The notes under the pieces are model-generated. The model worked only from the letters and a program-made list of their open reading frames with translations, did not search any database and was not told the origin of the DNA. From the NCBI RefSeq assembly GCF_932526225.1, contig NC_064034.1, forward strand, positions 21,729,747 to 21,789,746: DNA of 60,000 nucleotides. Direction: 5' to 3'. Both the position numbers and the translations under genes were made by a program. Positions 1-12,295 of the stretch are shown piece after piece (positions within the stretch are counted from its first letter, which is position 1; each line of letters starts with the position of its first letter). The DNA comes from Nematostella vectensis. Lineage: Eukaryota; Cnidaria; Anthozoa; Actiniaria; Edwardsiidae.

Positions 1-13
1 ACACCATATCAAA

Positions 14-255
14 AATTGTCGTTTTTGCCAAACGCGGTCACTTCCATATAAGGAAACTAATATATTTCTTTTTTGGGAAATCTGCATGTTTCTTGTAATT
101 TTTTTGGTGAACCTACCACAGGGGCTTCGTAAACTGTATGAATTGTAACCAGAAAAGAAAAACAGTTACTGTGACCATCTTTAGTTAGTTGAGAAGGTCC
201 CTGAAAAGAAACTAAGTTTTCTCGGTACCAGACCCCCAAAACGACAACGTTTTCT
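14..255 (-). mobile_element. MITE-like TIR repeat, copy 1
   Basis: The block ends in inverted copies of TTGTCGTTTT and AAAACGACAA. Read on the minus strand it matches 33716-33918 over most of its length, including the segments GGGGGTCTGGTACCGAG and TTAGTTTCCTTATATGGAAG. Two diverged copies in opposite orientation, both bounded by the same short terminal inverted repeat, indicate a non-autonomous DNA element. No coding potential is seen. The superfamily is not identifiable because no clean target duplication is visible at the window edge. Confidence 0.6.
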
Positions 256-1974
256 TCATATGTTCATGTTCCCCCCTTAAAGCCCTCTCTAACTACAGGG
301 GGGGGGGGGGTAGTATGTTTTGAGAAACGACACTTATCCCCTGAAAAATCAAGACACAAGAGAATAAGATGACCAAGTCAAACCAAGTCACCAGAGCATA
401 AGATAAAAACCAAGTCACAAGTAGAACAAATGATGTAAAAGCTTTTCATGATGTTTAGAGTACCTTACACTCTATGACTACTCTTCTCTGAAATGAGCCA
501 CTAACAAAGCGATAAGACAAAATAGATGATTAAATGCTTTCAGTTATACCTAAAAAGCGATAACATTTCGCAGATGAACCCTCAATATGATAAAAACACG
601 ACTTATTTTTTAAAATGAATTTTCATTATTGGGTCTCAAAAGCGGAACTCATTATGAGAAAAAAGCGCGGAGACACCTGCGATACGAACATCAATGATGT
701 TTAATAAAAAAAATAGCAGCAGGCGAAGTGTAAGTATGCGCGACCAAACGTCAGAAAGTTCAATAAGAAGCGCAGACTTACGTTAATAGCTCTTGACGTA
801 ACCACCATAATCGGTATGTGTAATTAACCGCTTGTTGAACCTGGAGATGCGCGCATTACTGCGCTGATAATACATCGTGCTTAAGCTGTTCGTGGAGGTA
901 CCAGATGTTATCGACGGTGGTGAGCAAGTGAAGCAAGGTTATAGTAGCTCTCTTGGGGGCGAGCAAGGTAGGTTAAATATCGAAACAAAATGCAATTGTG
1001 ATAGGGTCTGTGATAGTACTTGTTGTAGAAAAGCGTCTCTCTCTGGTAGCCATACTGTTGGGAGCTATTGATTACTTCGTTCATCTGAAATATTAGAATT
1101 TTTGGATTATTCAATTCAATAATCCAGTTTGACTGTGGTCCTGATGTAATTTAAAAAAATGGAATATCAATCCTACATTCCTTCAAATAAAAAAGAAAAA
1201 AAGAAAATCCAAAGAAAGAAAGAAAGAAAATCCGTCAAGTGCAAAGAAAAAATCGTCCGAGCATTGTAAATTGTCAGCGATGAAATGAAAATTCAAATTT
1301 GATTGAAACTCAGCAATCATTAGCAGTCGTTTGGGTTAAATGGGAATAGTCAAAGCAGCAATTACAATACCGGCCAAGGGGTACCGAATTCGCGCCTTAT
1401 TACATAAGCAGTAAACACTGACCAATCAGAGAACCCATGGACACATTAGCTCGCCACTATCACGCCTATCGGTTAGCTGAACAGTAATTTAGTCAACTTG
1501 GTTGATTGCGTGTTTACACGAAGTCACAGAGAAACTCCCCTTAATTCTGTGGTTCTCATCCGTTTCTGATCCAGGATTAGAGGGAATTGTTAATTTGGAT
1601 AATCCCTTAAGGTTTACCCTGCACTAAGAAAAATCTTAAAGAGATCCCTACTCATGTGTTTCAATCAACTCCGACCTTTTGCTCATCGTATCCGGACTAT
1701 TATATCAAAGAAAAGGTGCAGCTGGTTTTTAAGCAGATTCGATGAGACATCACACTCGTTTACGTACTCGGCGTGCATAATCTCATTCTACTCCTGTAAT
1801 CCCGTAAGACCGCGGCGGCCATTATCAATAGCTGCGATTTTCAATTTTCTGCGAACTCTCGTCGAAAACAATTCCATTAACTAAAATCTTTTTTGACGAC
1901 CGGAATTACATTTGGGGCCTTTTTTTCATTGATCAGAGCATTGCAGACAGTTGGTGGGATTGGAAAGCATTATA
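256..1974. other. no gene recognised
   Basis: This stretch is AT-rich with a G-run near 300-312 and short purine-rich tracts near 1190-1230. The small open frames here show no family resemblance, splice context or codon structure that I can support. I see no RNA gene. Confidence 0.5.
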
Positions 1975-1979
1975 TAATG

Positions 1980-2056
<77 letters not shown>

Positions 2057-2132
2057 CATAATCATAATCATAATCATAATCATAATCATAATCATAATCA
2101 TAATCATAATAATAATAATAACAATGATAATG

Positions 2133-2185
<53 letters not shown>

Positions 2186-2186
2186 C
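1975..2186. repeat. (TAA)n microsatellite with an AATCAT block
   Basis: About 70 bases of pure TAA are followed by an AATCAT-rich block and more TAA. It adjoins the 3' end of the minus-strand LINE relic. It is best read as that element's (TTA)n-type tail, expanded by slippage. Confidence 0.85.
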
Positions 2187-2240
2187 GATTTTTATAGCGC
2201 CACTTCTACTATGAATCCAGTGGCGCTTTACAATATAAAA
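2187..2240 (-). other. LINE 3'-end hairpin
   Basis: Inverted copies of AGCGCCACT and AGTGGCGCT flank a loop of about 15-20 bases immediately before the microsatellite tail. A stem-loop followed by a simple-repeat tail is how several CR1/L2-like LINEs end, and it may serve as the reverse-transcriptase recognition site. The position relative to the coding relic at 2487-3140 supports this reading. Confidence 0.55.
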
Positions 2241-2290
2241 ATTAAGGTAACAATATTTTATATAAAGTATTTAAAACTTAGTAACTTAGA

Positions 2291-2392
2291 CTAAACTAAC
2301 TAACTGACTAACTAATTAGCAAACTAACTAATGAACTAACTAACTAACTAACTGACTAACTAACTAACTAGCTAGCCTGGACTAACTAACCA
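2291..2392. repeat. (CTAA)n microsatellite
   Basis: Tandem CTAA tetranucleotides with occasional CTGA variants lie inside the LINE 3' untranslated region. Confidence 0.85.
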
Positions 2393-2486
2393 ACAATTCA
2401 ATAGAAAGAAAACTTAGTATAGGGGAAAAAATATATATATAAATATTAATATATAATGCTAGAAATGATAGGTTCTTTAAAACATG

Positions 2487-3140
2487 TTAAAAAGCACTTC
2501 TGAAAAGATGGGTTTTAACCATTGTCTTGAATTCATTCGCAATTTCTTATGTTCAGAGGTAAGGAATTCCACAGCCTAGGCGCAGTGTGTGAAAATGATT
2601 TATAGCCATAAGTTTTAAGATTGCACCTAGGCTCTACCAGTAAGGCTTTCTTTTCAGAGCGCAGACTTCTTCGTGGAACATAATGTGTAAGCAATTCATT
2701 TAAATAGGAAGGAGCTAGGCCATTTAAAGATTTGAAGATTAAAAGTAGTATTTTGAAATTTATTCTTTCGGGAATAGGCAGCCAATGGAGCTCCTGTAAG
2801 ATAGGGGTTATGTGGTCAAATTTACGTACACCAGTGGGAATGCGTGCTGCAGAGTTTTGGACAGATTGGAGTTTACGGACATGTTCTTGTTTCAGGCCTG
2901 AAAGAAGCGAGTTACAATAGTCCAGCCCAGACGTGACAAATACATGGAGAAGTATCTCGCAGTGTTTAAATGAGATGTATTTTCTTATTTTTGCAATATT
3001 GCTTAGATGAAAAAAAGCTGATTTGCATATGTTCTTTACTTGTTTGTCCATTGACATTTCACTGTCGAACCATGTTTCAATGTTTTTTGCGGAATCAGAT
3101 ATCTCAACAACATCAGACCCAACATTGATGTGTTGGCCAT
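2487..3140 (-). pseudogene. LINE reverse transcriptase, C-terminal relic
   Basis: The frame encodes the C-terminal end of a non-LTR retrotransposon reverse transcriptase. It contains CKSAFFHLSNIAKIRKY, GLDYCNSLLSGL, LQSVQNSAARI, LHWLPIPERI and APRLWNSLPLNIR, which are the thumb and C-terminal signatures of CR1/L2/jockey-type LINE ORF2. The copy is truncated at its 5' end: the catalytic palm (with its YxDD motif) and the endonuclease are absent, and the match ends near 3140. A frameshift near 2535 separates this frame from the last residues (motif KTHLFRSAF), which end at 2487. Such 5' truncation is usual for target-primed integration. It is dead. Confidence 0.85.
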
Positions 3141-4370
3141 TTCAGTGTTGGCCAATGTGAAATTGAAATATTTCTTTCGCACTTTTCTTTCGCATCAAAA
3201 ATTTCCTTTCGAATATTCATAGAGTAATTTATCCTTCAATTCTCTCGTCGGAAAAAATGGCGTTCTCTTTTCCGCAAGTTGTTTTCACACAAAGAAAAAC
3301 GTCAAACATCTCCAACTTTTGCCCGTTCTATTTCCAAATAGAACTGGGTCTAGCGCATGTCAGTTGGCGAAATGGTCTGGTTACAAAGGCTGGTCACGAG
3401 TCTTGACGTTGATCCCCTATGTAGCTGGGGTCGAGTGGGACCTTGGAGTTGGCGCGGCTGTTGATTGTGACACACACAGGGTACCCGCGCGATGACCACA
3501 AAAAACAAGTAGCATAGCTATACCATATTTCTATATCTATGGAGCTCCGCGAGCGGACTGCGGCCGCGCTGGCTCCGCTATGATAAAGTTGTATGATACG
3601 TAAACAGTGCCTATTTTTGGTTATATCGATTTACCTACTTATTATGCGAATATTCCAAATGGCCGAGCGGAGTTTGAAACTTGAATTTGTTTTGTTAGCG
3701 AGACGTCGCATCGCAAAAAGCGACCAAAACAGCAAAATATCCTGCTCTATACCAAGTTTGATATTTGATCGATGAGTCCCTGTGCTCGAAAGTAAAATAT
3801 CGTTTGGGAAACCTTTTCAAATTGAGCGCTTTTATTGGAGACTGCCGTAAAATCGAACTCTTTTCGTAATGTTTACGTTTAGAAAAAGAGAAATATGAGT
3901 GTGATGGACCAAATTCTACGGCTTAGAACCTTGACAGGACTAAACTAGGATAAATGAGGATCATGGCATACTAAAACAATTTTCACCACAAGCCGAAACG
4001 AGTGCCCACAGGGTATGGTGAAAGTTGAGGAGAGCGGAGGTTGAATTGTGAGGATGAAAGTGCGAGTCAAGGCCCAACGTCTATACTTCAACAGGGAAAA
4101 ATCGCCGTAGAATAGGTATGAAAATTCGTGTCAAAATTTAGCCGAAAAGCATTTTACCCTACCCTTGTCTCTCGGGGATTCGCTTCTTATCATTCTTTAG
4201 CAAAATGTCTTGCCCTGCGACCACCACAACAACATGGGGGGGGGGCACTCTGGCGGTAAACATGACTGTTGGTTCCGACAGATACGAACATTTTATGCCC
4301 TCAAAAAAATGGAACCGCGCCACCCCTAAGAATATACCTGCATCTGCACTCTATACCCAAAACTCCACCA
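3141..4370. other. no gene; contains a dispersed repeat at 3474-3560
   Basis: No coding region is recognised. The segment 3474-3560 (CACAGGGTACCCGC followed by CTATGGAGCTCCGCG) recurs in inverted, diverged form at 17531-17608. An unidentified repeat family is therefore present at both places. Confidence 0.45.
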
Positions 4371-6140
4371 AGAATAGATAGCCCCCCCCTTCCCCCCAAA
4401 AAAGTAACCCAAATCTGAGTTCTATTCGTAAAACATACAAAAGCTTGAAACTTGCCAGTCCCGTAAAAAAGTTTTAGAAGGAAAATTTGCTTATCAAATT
4501 TAATTTATTTTTATTCCCTTTTATAAAAAAAAAAAAAACAACTCTATCCTCCTCACCTCCGAGGCCCTAGTCAAAAAAAACCCGGTACAATTTTACTTCC
4601 TTGTCTTCGCACATTGTGTGAGCACACCACATGTGACATGCCCTCAGTCATCACAACCTCACTCCCCTTACCATGCATTTCTCAACCTTTAATTTTACAC
4701 TCTATGCCTTTTCCTATTTGTCTGCACACACCATAAAAAAGCCCTCATTGAGTAAGCACATTACATAGCCACTCAAACCAGTGCCCCCCTCTAAAATCTA
4801 ATGCTAGAAGGGCATAATATGTTAAAATAAGCATTTGCGATAAGAACTTTTGATGAATTAGCCCCAATACTCATCCTCAAAAATACCCAAACCTGAGTTC
4901 TATACATAAAATATACCAAGCATAGAAACTTATCTCCCAAATGAATACCCAAACCTACATTCTATAGCCCAAGCATACAAAATCTTGCTATAGGGGAGCT
5001 TCAACTCTCAGATTTGCTTATTAAATAAAATCAATTTTATTCCATTTTTATAAACAAAGACAACAAACAAACTCTGTGCAATAGGCACTGGGATAAAAAA
5101 TGCTCCTGAAGTATCACCAAATATAAATATTTATTTTCCATACAGTATGATATCTATGACTGCACAATCATACTCCTAGAATCTCCAAGGCCTAGTAATC
5201 AAACCTGGTACAAGAGGGGTAAAAAGAAGGGCATAATGTGCTAAAATAAGCATTTGCGATAAGGACTTTTTGTCAAATTAGCCCCTCCCACCAAAAAATA
5301 CCCAAACCTGAGTTCTATACATAAAATATACCAAGTATAGAAACTTACCTCCCAAACAATTACTCAAACCTATATAGCCCAAACATATAAATTCTTAATA
5401 TCACTATAGTTTTAAAAGGGAGCTTCAACACTCAGACTTGCCAATCAAATCAAATTAATTTAATTTCCTTTTTATATAAAAAAAGACTCTTTGCACATAT
5501 AATAGAGACTGGCGAGAAAAATATAAGCCTGAAGTATCACCAAATATGAATAGATATTTTCCATATGATATCTGCTCTAGTGAAGCTTGGAGCCTCTGGT
5601 ACCCAGGGTATGACTATACTCCCATTCTCCTATTATCTCCAAGGCCTAGTAATCAAACATGGTACAAGTTTACTTCATCTTCACAACCTGTGTCACCACC
5701 CCCAATTAGACATACCCACCACCCACCACCCCTTTGCCACCACCCACCACCCCTTTGCCCCACCCACCACCCCTTTGCCCTTACCATGCCTTTTCCTCAC
5801 CCTAGTTTACACTTTATGCCTTTTTCCATTTGTCTGCACACACAATGAAAAACACCCTCAATGGCTCTAACTTGGTGTTAGAACCTGTGTATTTTAATAC
5901 ACAGTATTTTAATACACAGGTTTTAATACACAGGTTTTAATACACAGGTGCTTAAAAGCACGATTTGTGTCACAGAACTTCCTTTTTTGATAAAATGAAT
6001 CATGATGAAAACAGAGCTGGATATAATGAAGTCCTTTGGGGATGGTCCTGACACCGAGGTACACATACACCCCTCATTGAATAAGCACATTACATAGCCG
6101 TCATAATGTGAGCATTTGTGGTAAGGACTTTTTTTTACAA
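4370..6140. repeat. degenerate long-unit tandem repeat (about 420 bp)
   Basis: The phrase AAACCTGAGTTCTATACATA occurs near 4889 and again near 5306, with a diverged copy near 4409. AATAAGCATTTGCGATAAG recurs near 4825 and 5245, and TATCACCAAATAT recurs near 5113 and 5532. Blocks on the TTTGTCTGCACACAC and TGAGTAAGCACATTACATAGCC themes occur near 4715-4765, 5825-5860 and 6070-6100. The repeat spacing of about 417-420 bp suggests old tandem duplications with later indels. A CCACCACCC-rich stretch lies at 5700-5790 and a TTTTAATACACAGG repeat at 5885-5950. No coding function is supported. Confidence 0.7.
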
Positions 6141-9100
6141 CGAGTAATAGCAAACTAATGCAGCAATAAATAATGACTGCCATCCCTAAGATTTACTGAT
6201 CATAGCAAATCTATTTATTCCAGGATCAAATATAAACATTTAAACAGTACTTTCATGTAGTGTCTTTAAATTGCATACAATAAACAGTGACTCGCGGCCA
6301 ATCTGTATACGATTTAGCTTTATTTTTTTTAATGAGACTCGCTGCCATTCTGTATAACATTCAGTTTCAATATCTCAGCTAAAATTTTTCTTAGAGTGTC
6401 TTCATTCCGAGTGCGAAAGCAAGATAAATCCAGGGAAATTTTGTGCATTTGTATGACTTGATGAAACGTACAACTAGATAATTGGTGATCAATGTTATTG
6501 CCTGCTAGCAGTGGCTTACCCTTCCGCGTTCATTACAGTACGATTCGGTGAAGTCGTAAAAATAACCCTGCAAATGAGGTCTGTTGCCGATGAGAAACAA
6601 CACAAATAGGGTATGTATGACGCACTGAGTCGGTGAAATCCCTGCTTAAACAGATAAGAAGAAATCACTGCTAGCAGAGAGTTAAAAAGCGGCGTTCAAC
6701 ATGATTTTCCCGATTCATCGGAACCGCCATTTTGTTTTCCCACTCTGAGTTGAGGCGTGTCCGCGTGAGACTGGGCATAGTAATACTCATCTCTGATTGG
6801 TTAATCAGATTGTTTATCAAATATAACCAAAAATGGTAATGTTCCGCACTGGTAAATGTGATTAATAACGGGCCGTTGCAGGGGATGGGACACTGGAGGC
6901 ATGACATCGTATAAAATGTTTCCGCTGCTGACCGCTTTTTGGAGGTCTAGTGGGGATAATATCACTTGTTTCCGTCAGACCGCTTATTGGAGGACCATTT
7001 ATTCGAGTTCCAGATCGAAAGATCGAAAAAGGTGAATGAAAGACGGCAATATTTGATGTCTGCATTGAAAACCTCGTTCTGGAATATCCCGCTATATATC
7101 TACGAATCAATACAAAAGTTACAAATAGTCGTGATCGTAAACCAGAAGAATAAATAGTCTGCCCTGAAGAAGTCGTTTTTTAATAAGACTTAAAAAGACG
7201 AATACCAGTTTTTGGTGAACCTCTATACATCTATATATGTTTATAAGGTAACTTGAACAGTTTTCTTTAGAGTTCAAATTTAGTTCCAGCTGTTTTCAAG
7301 CCGTCCTATCTCTTACCTTAACTCACAGATACAATTCTATTAAAATTATTATTGGCGGCACGTTAGTTAGTCTGTTAGTGTGATCTTTAAATAAAAGTAT
7401 TGTCAAAATAATAATTGCTTGCCCACGGCGTCCCACATTTTTTAGCAGTGAAACGAGCTGTTTGTCGAATTCGTCACAAGATAAGATTGTAATTCGAATT
7501 TGAAAAAAAATTAACATTTTAATAATACAAAATTTCAATTGCTGTCTTCTCTCCCGGTGATTCGGATATCAGTATCGCACAGGAAAAACCCTTTTGACGT
7601 AGGATTTTTGGGGGGAGTCCGAGAAGTTTTATGCTACGCGCAACGTTCTGCGATACTAAATATCTTAATTATCTGGTCATAATTTTCGTAGCCCTTTTAA
7701 CCGCCAAAGCATAATATGACAAAAAGAAAAGAATCTTTGTAAATAATAATAATAATATTGAATTTCAAACCACTTGATGCGTTACTGTAAAATAAACGAG
7801 TGCATGTATGGCAATTAACTTTGTCGACTTCGCGACAAGACAAAGCTGGGCACGCACCCTTGAAATGGTCCGAGTTAGGAAAACTCCTCCTGACTCCCTA
7901 AATACTTTGAACGCTTAACACCTGGGAAGACTCCCTAATTACTCCTTTAAGTCCAATAATTGTAGCTTCACTTGAACCCCTGATCATCTGGGAAGACGGA
8001 AAAAGAATTTGGTAAGAACAGGTATCATTTTGTTCCTTTTAGTTGATCCTAGTAGTTGTTATTGTTTTTTTCCGGTTGTTTTCTATCGAAAAAAGAAAGA
8101 GCCTGGATTAATTGTCATTCTTGGCGTCTAAATAATAAAACAACATTAGAGTATATAAGAAACGTACAAAATTAAATAAAAACTCACTTCTATCGCAATG
8201 AATCAACGTTTAATTTAATTCTAGTTCTGGTGAGAGAAATCAGGTGGCGGTAGGGTATTATGGCAATACTTTGATAGTGGTTGCGCTACGTTTGAAGACA
8301 ATGCAAACAGATCTAATATTTTCTTTTATTTAGAAATGATAGAAAGTAAACAAAAAATATTTTTTTAGCAAAAAAGCAGTTTTTATTATCTTTAAGCTTT
8401 TGAAAAGTGTACCTTTAGCGATCCATTAAATCATAAAATTGCTTTTTCTATGATTTGCTGCCCTACACCCGCAGTGCTGAAGTTGATTTTGATTATATAA
8501 AAAAATAAAAAATAAAATATGCATGAGATCTTTACAAAAACAAATGCACAATACAAAATTCATGCGGAAGGAAAGACATAAAATTCCCTTTAACGTTTTC
8601 TCATAAAAAAAGAGTCAGACAAATGAGTTTGGAAGGAATTGTGTAAATATGAGGAATGACAGGTAGATTATCACTAAATATATATCTTGTTTATTCCTTC
8701 CGCTTGTTGTCGGCTCTCTATAAAAACAGTGTTAGTAGCAGCAGAGGTTGATGACTAATTAAAAGCACTCCAAAAAAGGAAACTCTTATTGGATGGTAGG
8801 ATTTGTAATTCAATTCTTTTGGTGTGTTAATAATTGTTTTTTACTTGAGATTAGAACAAAGTCATAGCGGGGTGTCAGATACCTGTTCGGGTGATTTTCC
8901 ATTTATTATCAGAAAATATTCGACATGCTAGAATAAGAAAGAAAACAACAATGCCTTTTCCCAGAAAAAAACATTGAAAAACCATTCGGAGATAACAAAT
9001 GGTTGTTTGTATGCGAAGATAGCTCTTTGACGCGAAGGCCCAAATCGAGGTAAAGTACTACAAGGAACGAAGTCTCTTTCTAGCACTAACATCAACACAC

Positions 9101-10394
9101 GTTGTTTGGTCTTGTGATTCCCCTGACGAGCAGCCGATTGTCCAAATTTCTCGCTAGTTCTTGGCTAACACAAATGCGCAATTTACTTTGTTTCATGACA
9201 AATTAGTAGTTTATATCGTTAGCAATTCGTCTTACGCTGAGCTGAATTTGGTATATGAATTGCTTCTTTGCTCGTGTAAATATTTTAACGCGTTTGCATG
9301 TTCAAATACAAATTAAAACACTTCCCTAAGAATAAAAGAAAAACTTACGCAATAAAATATAAAATAAAAGAAAAACTCTTTAGCGTTGCTAAGATAAACG
9401 CAGCATTATTTCGACAAACAAAAAGGAAAAGAAGAAGAAGAAAAAAAAAAAACCTTTTAGTCACAACTGATTTAAGATTTTTTACGATACCATTTTACTG
9501 CAAATGATAGTTTTCAAAGAAGAGGAAAAGTGTGGAAAGGGGTGGATCACGTCATAAACGAACAATTCAGCCAAAGTCAGCTAAATGTATACATTTTACA
9601 CTATTTCAATTAACATTGTCCGTGCAATTATGGCCAATGGTAAATGGCAGTTCTACGACCGCAAGGTGCTTATGGGTATTGATTTTTTGTGAAAATAAAG
9701 GTGGAAATAAACTCAAGCGATGTCAGGACCATAAATTAATTACATTTAATGGGAAGTCGTATATTTTATCTATATGTTTTTCAATTTGGAGCACGGGATC
9801 CATGGGTCCTTTCAATCGTAGAACTGCCATTTATCAATCGCCATTTTCCATTTGCACTGACAACGTTTTTTACAATTGGTGTAAGTAAGCCTGCTCAGTA
9901 TATCTCGGTCATTACAATACTGTGCACATATGGTCACTCTCAAATGCATGATTTCAGTGCAATTTAGTAGCAATTTCTCGTATCATTTCTCTTACTATTT
10001 CAGGGTATTATTGGATTTTCTTGACTTTTGTCGCTGGCCATGCGTCCCTAGCTCCCAATTATTCTCTTATAAAGCCAGGATATGTTAAATAACTTACTTT
10101 CTTGCCAATGCATTAATGTTTAATGCCTTCAAGATTAATCATTATTATTAATGGCTTGTTTGCCAGGTTGGCAGCAATCGCCGATGACATGTTTTGATCC
10201 GCTTGTTGGTTGATGCCGGTCAACCAACGTTGAGTTAAACTGCGGGCGTAAAGATCTGATGAAAACGTGTTCCCTTCAATGGATATTTGACAATGCTTTT
10301 ATATTGTGGATTGACACCTTGTACCCTCTGAGAAACTAAGAGTCCTCGCGTCGAGTTCAAATCTATCTATTCTATTTACGGCTGCAATGAGACC
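6141..10394. other. gene-free stretch upstream of the channel gene
   Basis: Only short AT-rich open frames occur, none with recognisable homology. The segment 6690-6830 has a CCGCCATTTTG motif and a CTGATTGGTTAATCAG near-palindrome, which resemble promoter elements, but no gene can be attached to it. The channel promoter should lie in the last part of this stretch. I see no convincing TATA box or initiator. Confidence 0.4.
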
Positions 10395-10418
10395 TTGAAT
10401 TTCTTTGTCTTTTCCTCT

Positions 10419-11458
10419 ATGGTGGTAGTCATTGGTATGACTCTACAGAGCACATGCCAAAGTCTTAGTAATAGCAAACTTAAAGACGATCGTCGCATCA
10501 CGATCAACGTCAGTGGGAAAAAGTTTGTTACCTGGGAAAAAACTCTGAGAAAGCATCCATCGACCTTGTTGGGAAGCGATCGCCTCATGCAGTTTTTCGA
10601 TGAAACAAAAAGGGAGTTTTTCCTAGATCGAGATCCCCATATGTTTCGCTACATATTGAATTTTTACCGCTGCGGGAAGTTGCACACGTCATCCGAGGAT
10701 TGCTACTCTGCATTCAAAGAGGAGCTAGGCTTCTATGGAATTCCGCCGGAAAATATAGAATCGTGTTGCTGGGAAGATAATACGAAAATATCTATACGAA
10801 AACCGCACAGAAAAAACCCATGCCGCGGGAATATTCCGTCATATAGGGGGAAGATATGGCTACTGATGGAAGATCCGAACTCGTCATTTTTAGGCGCCTT
10901 TATTCAATGTATTATTGGAGTAATCATATGCATTAGTATATTGTTCTCAATTTTAGAGACTATACGCAACGCCCGGGGGAGAACTCTACAACAATCATCA
11001 CCAACGCTATTCACTTCTATTGATAGCATTTGCATCGGATTTTTTACGCTGGAATATTTATTACGTCTCTTCGCGGCGCCGAATCGACTGCAGTTTATAA
11101 CGAATAAACTAAGTATAATAGACCTGCTGACAATTGTTCCATTTTACGTGGATGTGATAGTGACTAATTTCACCAGTACCGACGTCTTTCTTGGCGATGA
11201 AAACCCGCTGACACTCTTAAGGATATTACGTGTTGTGCGCATGCTCAAACTGTCCCGACACACCCGGCACATGCGCGTGGTAGGCCGGATGTTCAGGAGA
11301 GCAGTGGTCGACCTTGGGTTCCTGTTTTTTGGGTTCTTCCTGACTAACTTGCTGTTTTCTACGGTGATTTATTACTGCGAGCGTGGTCAAGCGGAGGGCA
11401 AGTTTACAAGTATCCCCGACACTATGTGGTACACCATAGTGACGATGATGACTTTGGG
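10419..11458 (+). CDS. Shal/Kv4-like voltage-gated K+ channel, exon 1
   Basis: Exon 1 encodes residues 1-346 plus two bases of the next codon. The start chosen is the ATG at 10419, because the open frame upstream lacks another ATG. A tetramerisation T1 domain spans about residues 26-117 (INVSGKKF, TLLGSD, DRDPHMFRYILNFYR) and carries the zinc-site pattern H-x5-C-x20-C-C (His89, Cys95, Cys116, Cys117) of Shab, Shaw and Shal channels. S1 is at about 156-181, S2 at 200-218 with the voltage-sensor Glu (FTLEYLLRLF), S3 at 231-248, and S4 at 264-284 with basic residues every third position (LRILRVVRMLKLSR). S5 is at 296-320 and the pore helix follows (WYTIVTMMTLG). The T1 sequence and the TLGYGD filter are closest to Shal/Kv4 as I know it. 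It should act as a plasma-membrane tetramer passing outward K+ current on depolarisation. The exon ends in GT donor GTGAGT. Confidence 0.92.
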
Positions 11459-12295
11459 GTGAGTAACATTCATAGAAACATTGCGTCACACCCATTCTAT
11501 AGGGGGGTAGGATGGTATTAGTGTTAATAGCGTTCCTTACCCTACAATGATCTTCTTGTGCCACGCCCAACCCTCTTGCTGTTGTGGAGTACTATATTCA
11601 CGATAACCACTTTAGGGTAAGAAGTGTATAATCCACTACCCCTAATAGTTGTTTTGTCTTTTTATTGGAGTGAGTAATTTATAGAATTGCCTGGGAGTCA
11701 TTGTGATTACTCACATTACGGTACAAAGCACTCAAATATTTACCCATTAATTGCATGCACAATTCATTTATTTCTTTTAGGGAAAAGGATCTATCATGGC
11801 CTACACTTTTCATTCCGAGACAAAAAAACCTTATGACAGAACCTTGCAATAGACTAGATACACTTATCATTTAGAGATAAAAAAAATCTTATGACATAGA
11901 ACCTTGCAATAGCAAGACTAGATAGACAAAAAACCTTACAATGGCTGGACTGTTTCTCTTGAGTGGTTTCTGAGGATGCCCTGTGGGTGTACTCAAGTGT
12001 CACAAAGCCAAAATGGCTTTTCAAGGGTTGCTTCTTACTAATATCAATTACAGATCATTACATTTGCATTATATAAAATATCAAATAACTTTTGTATATC
12101 TCTTGTGTATAGTCATCGTTACTTTTTCAAATCACATGAATAAAAAACAAATGTTTTCTTTTTTTCTATGTTTTTTTCTAATTTATATATCTTAAATAAA
12201 TTAATCCTATTTACAATGGGCACTGGTTTTCTAAAATGTGTGATTGATATTGAGATCAACTCGATGATTACCCACAAACATTTAATCTCTAAGAT

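Noticed and set aside
1893-2294. Open frame with long poly-isoleucine
   Set aside because: It is only the (TAA)n microsatellite read in one frame.
11226-11570. 114-codon minus-strand frame
   Set aside because: Shadow of the channel exon on the opposite strand.
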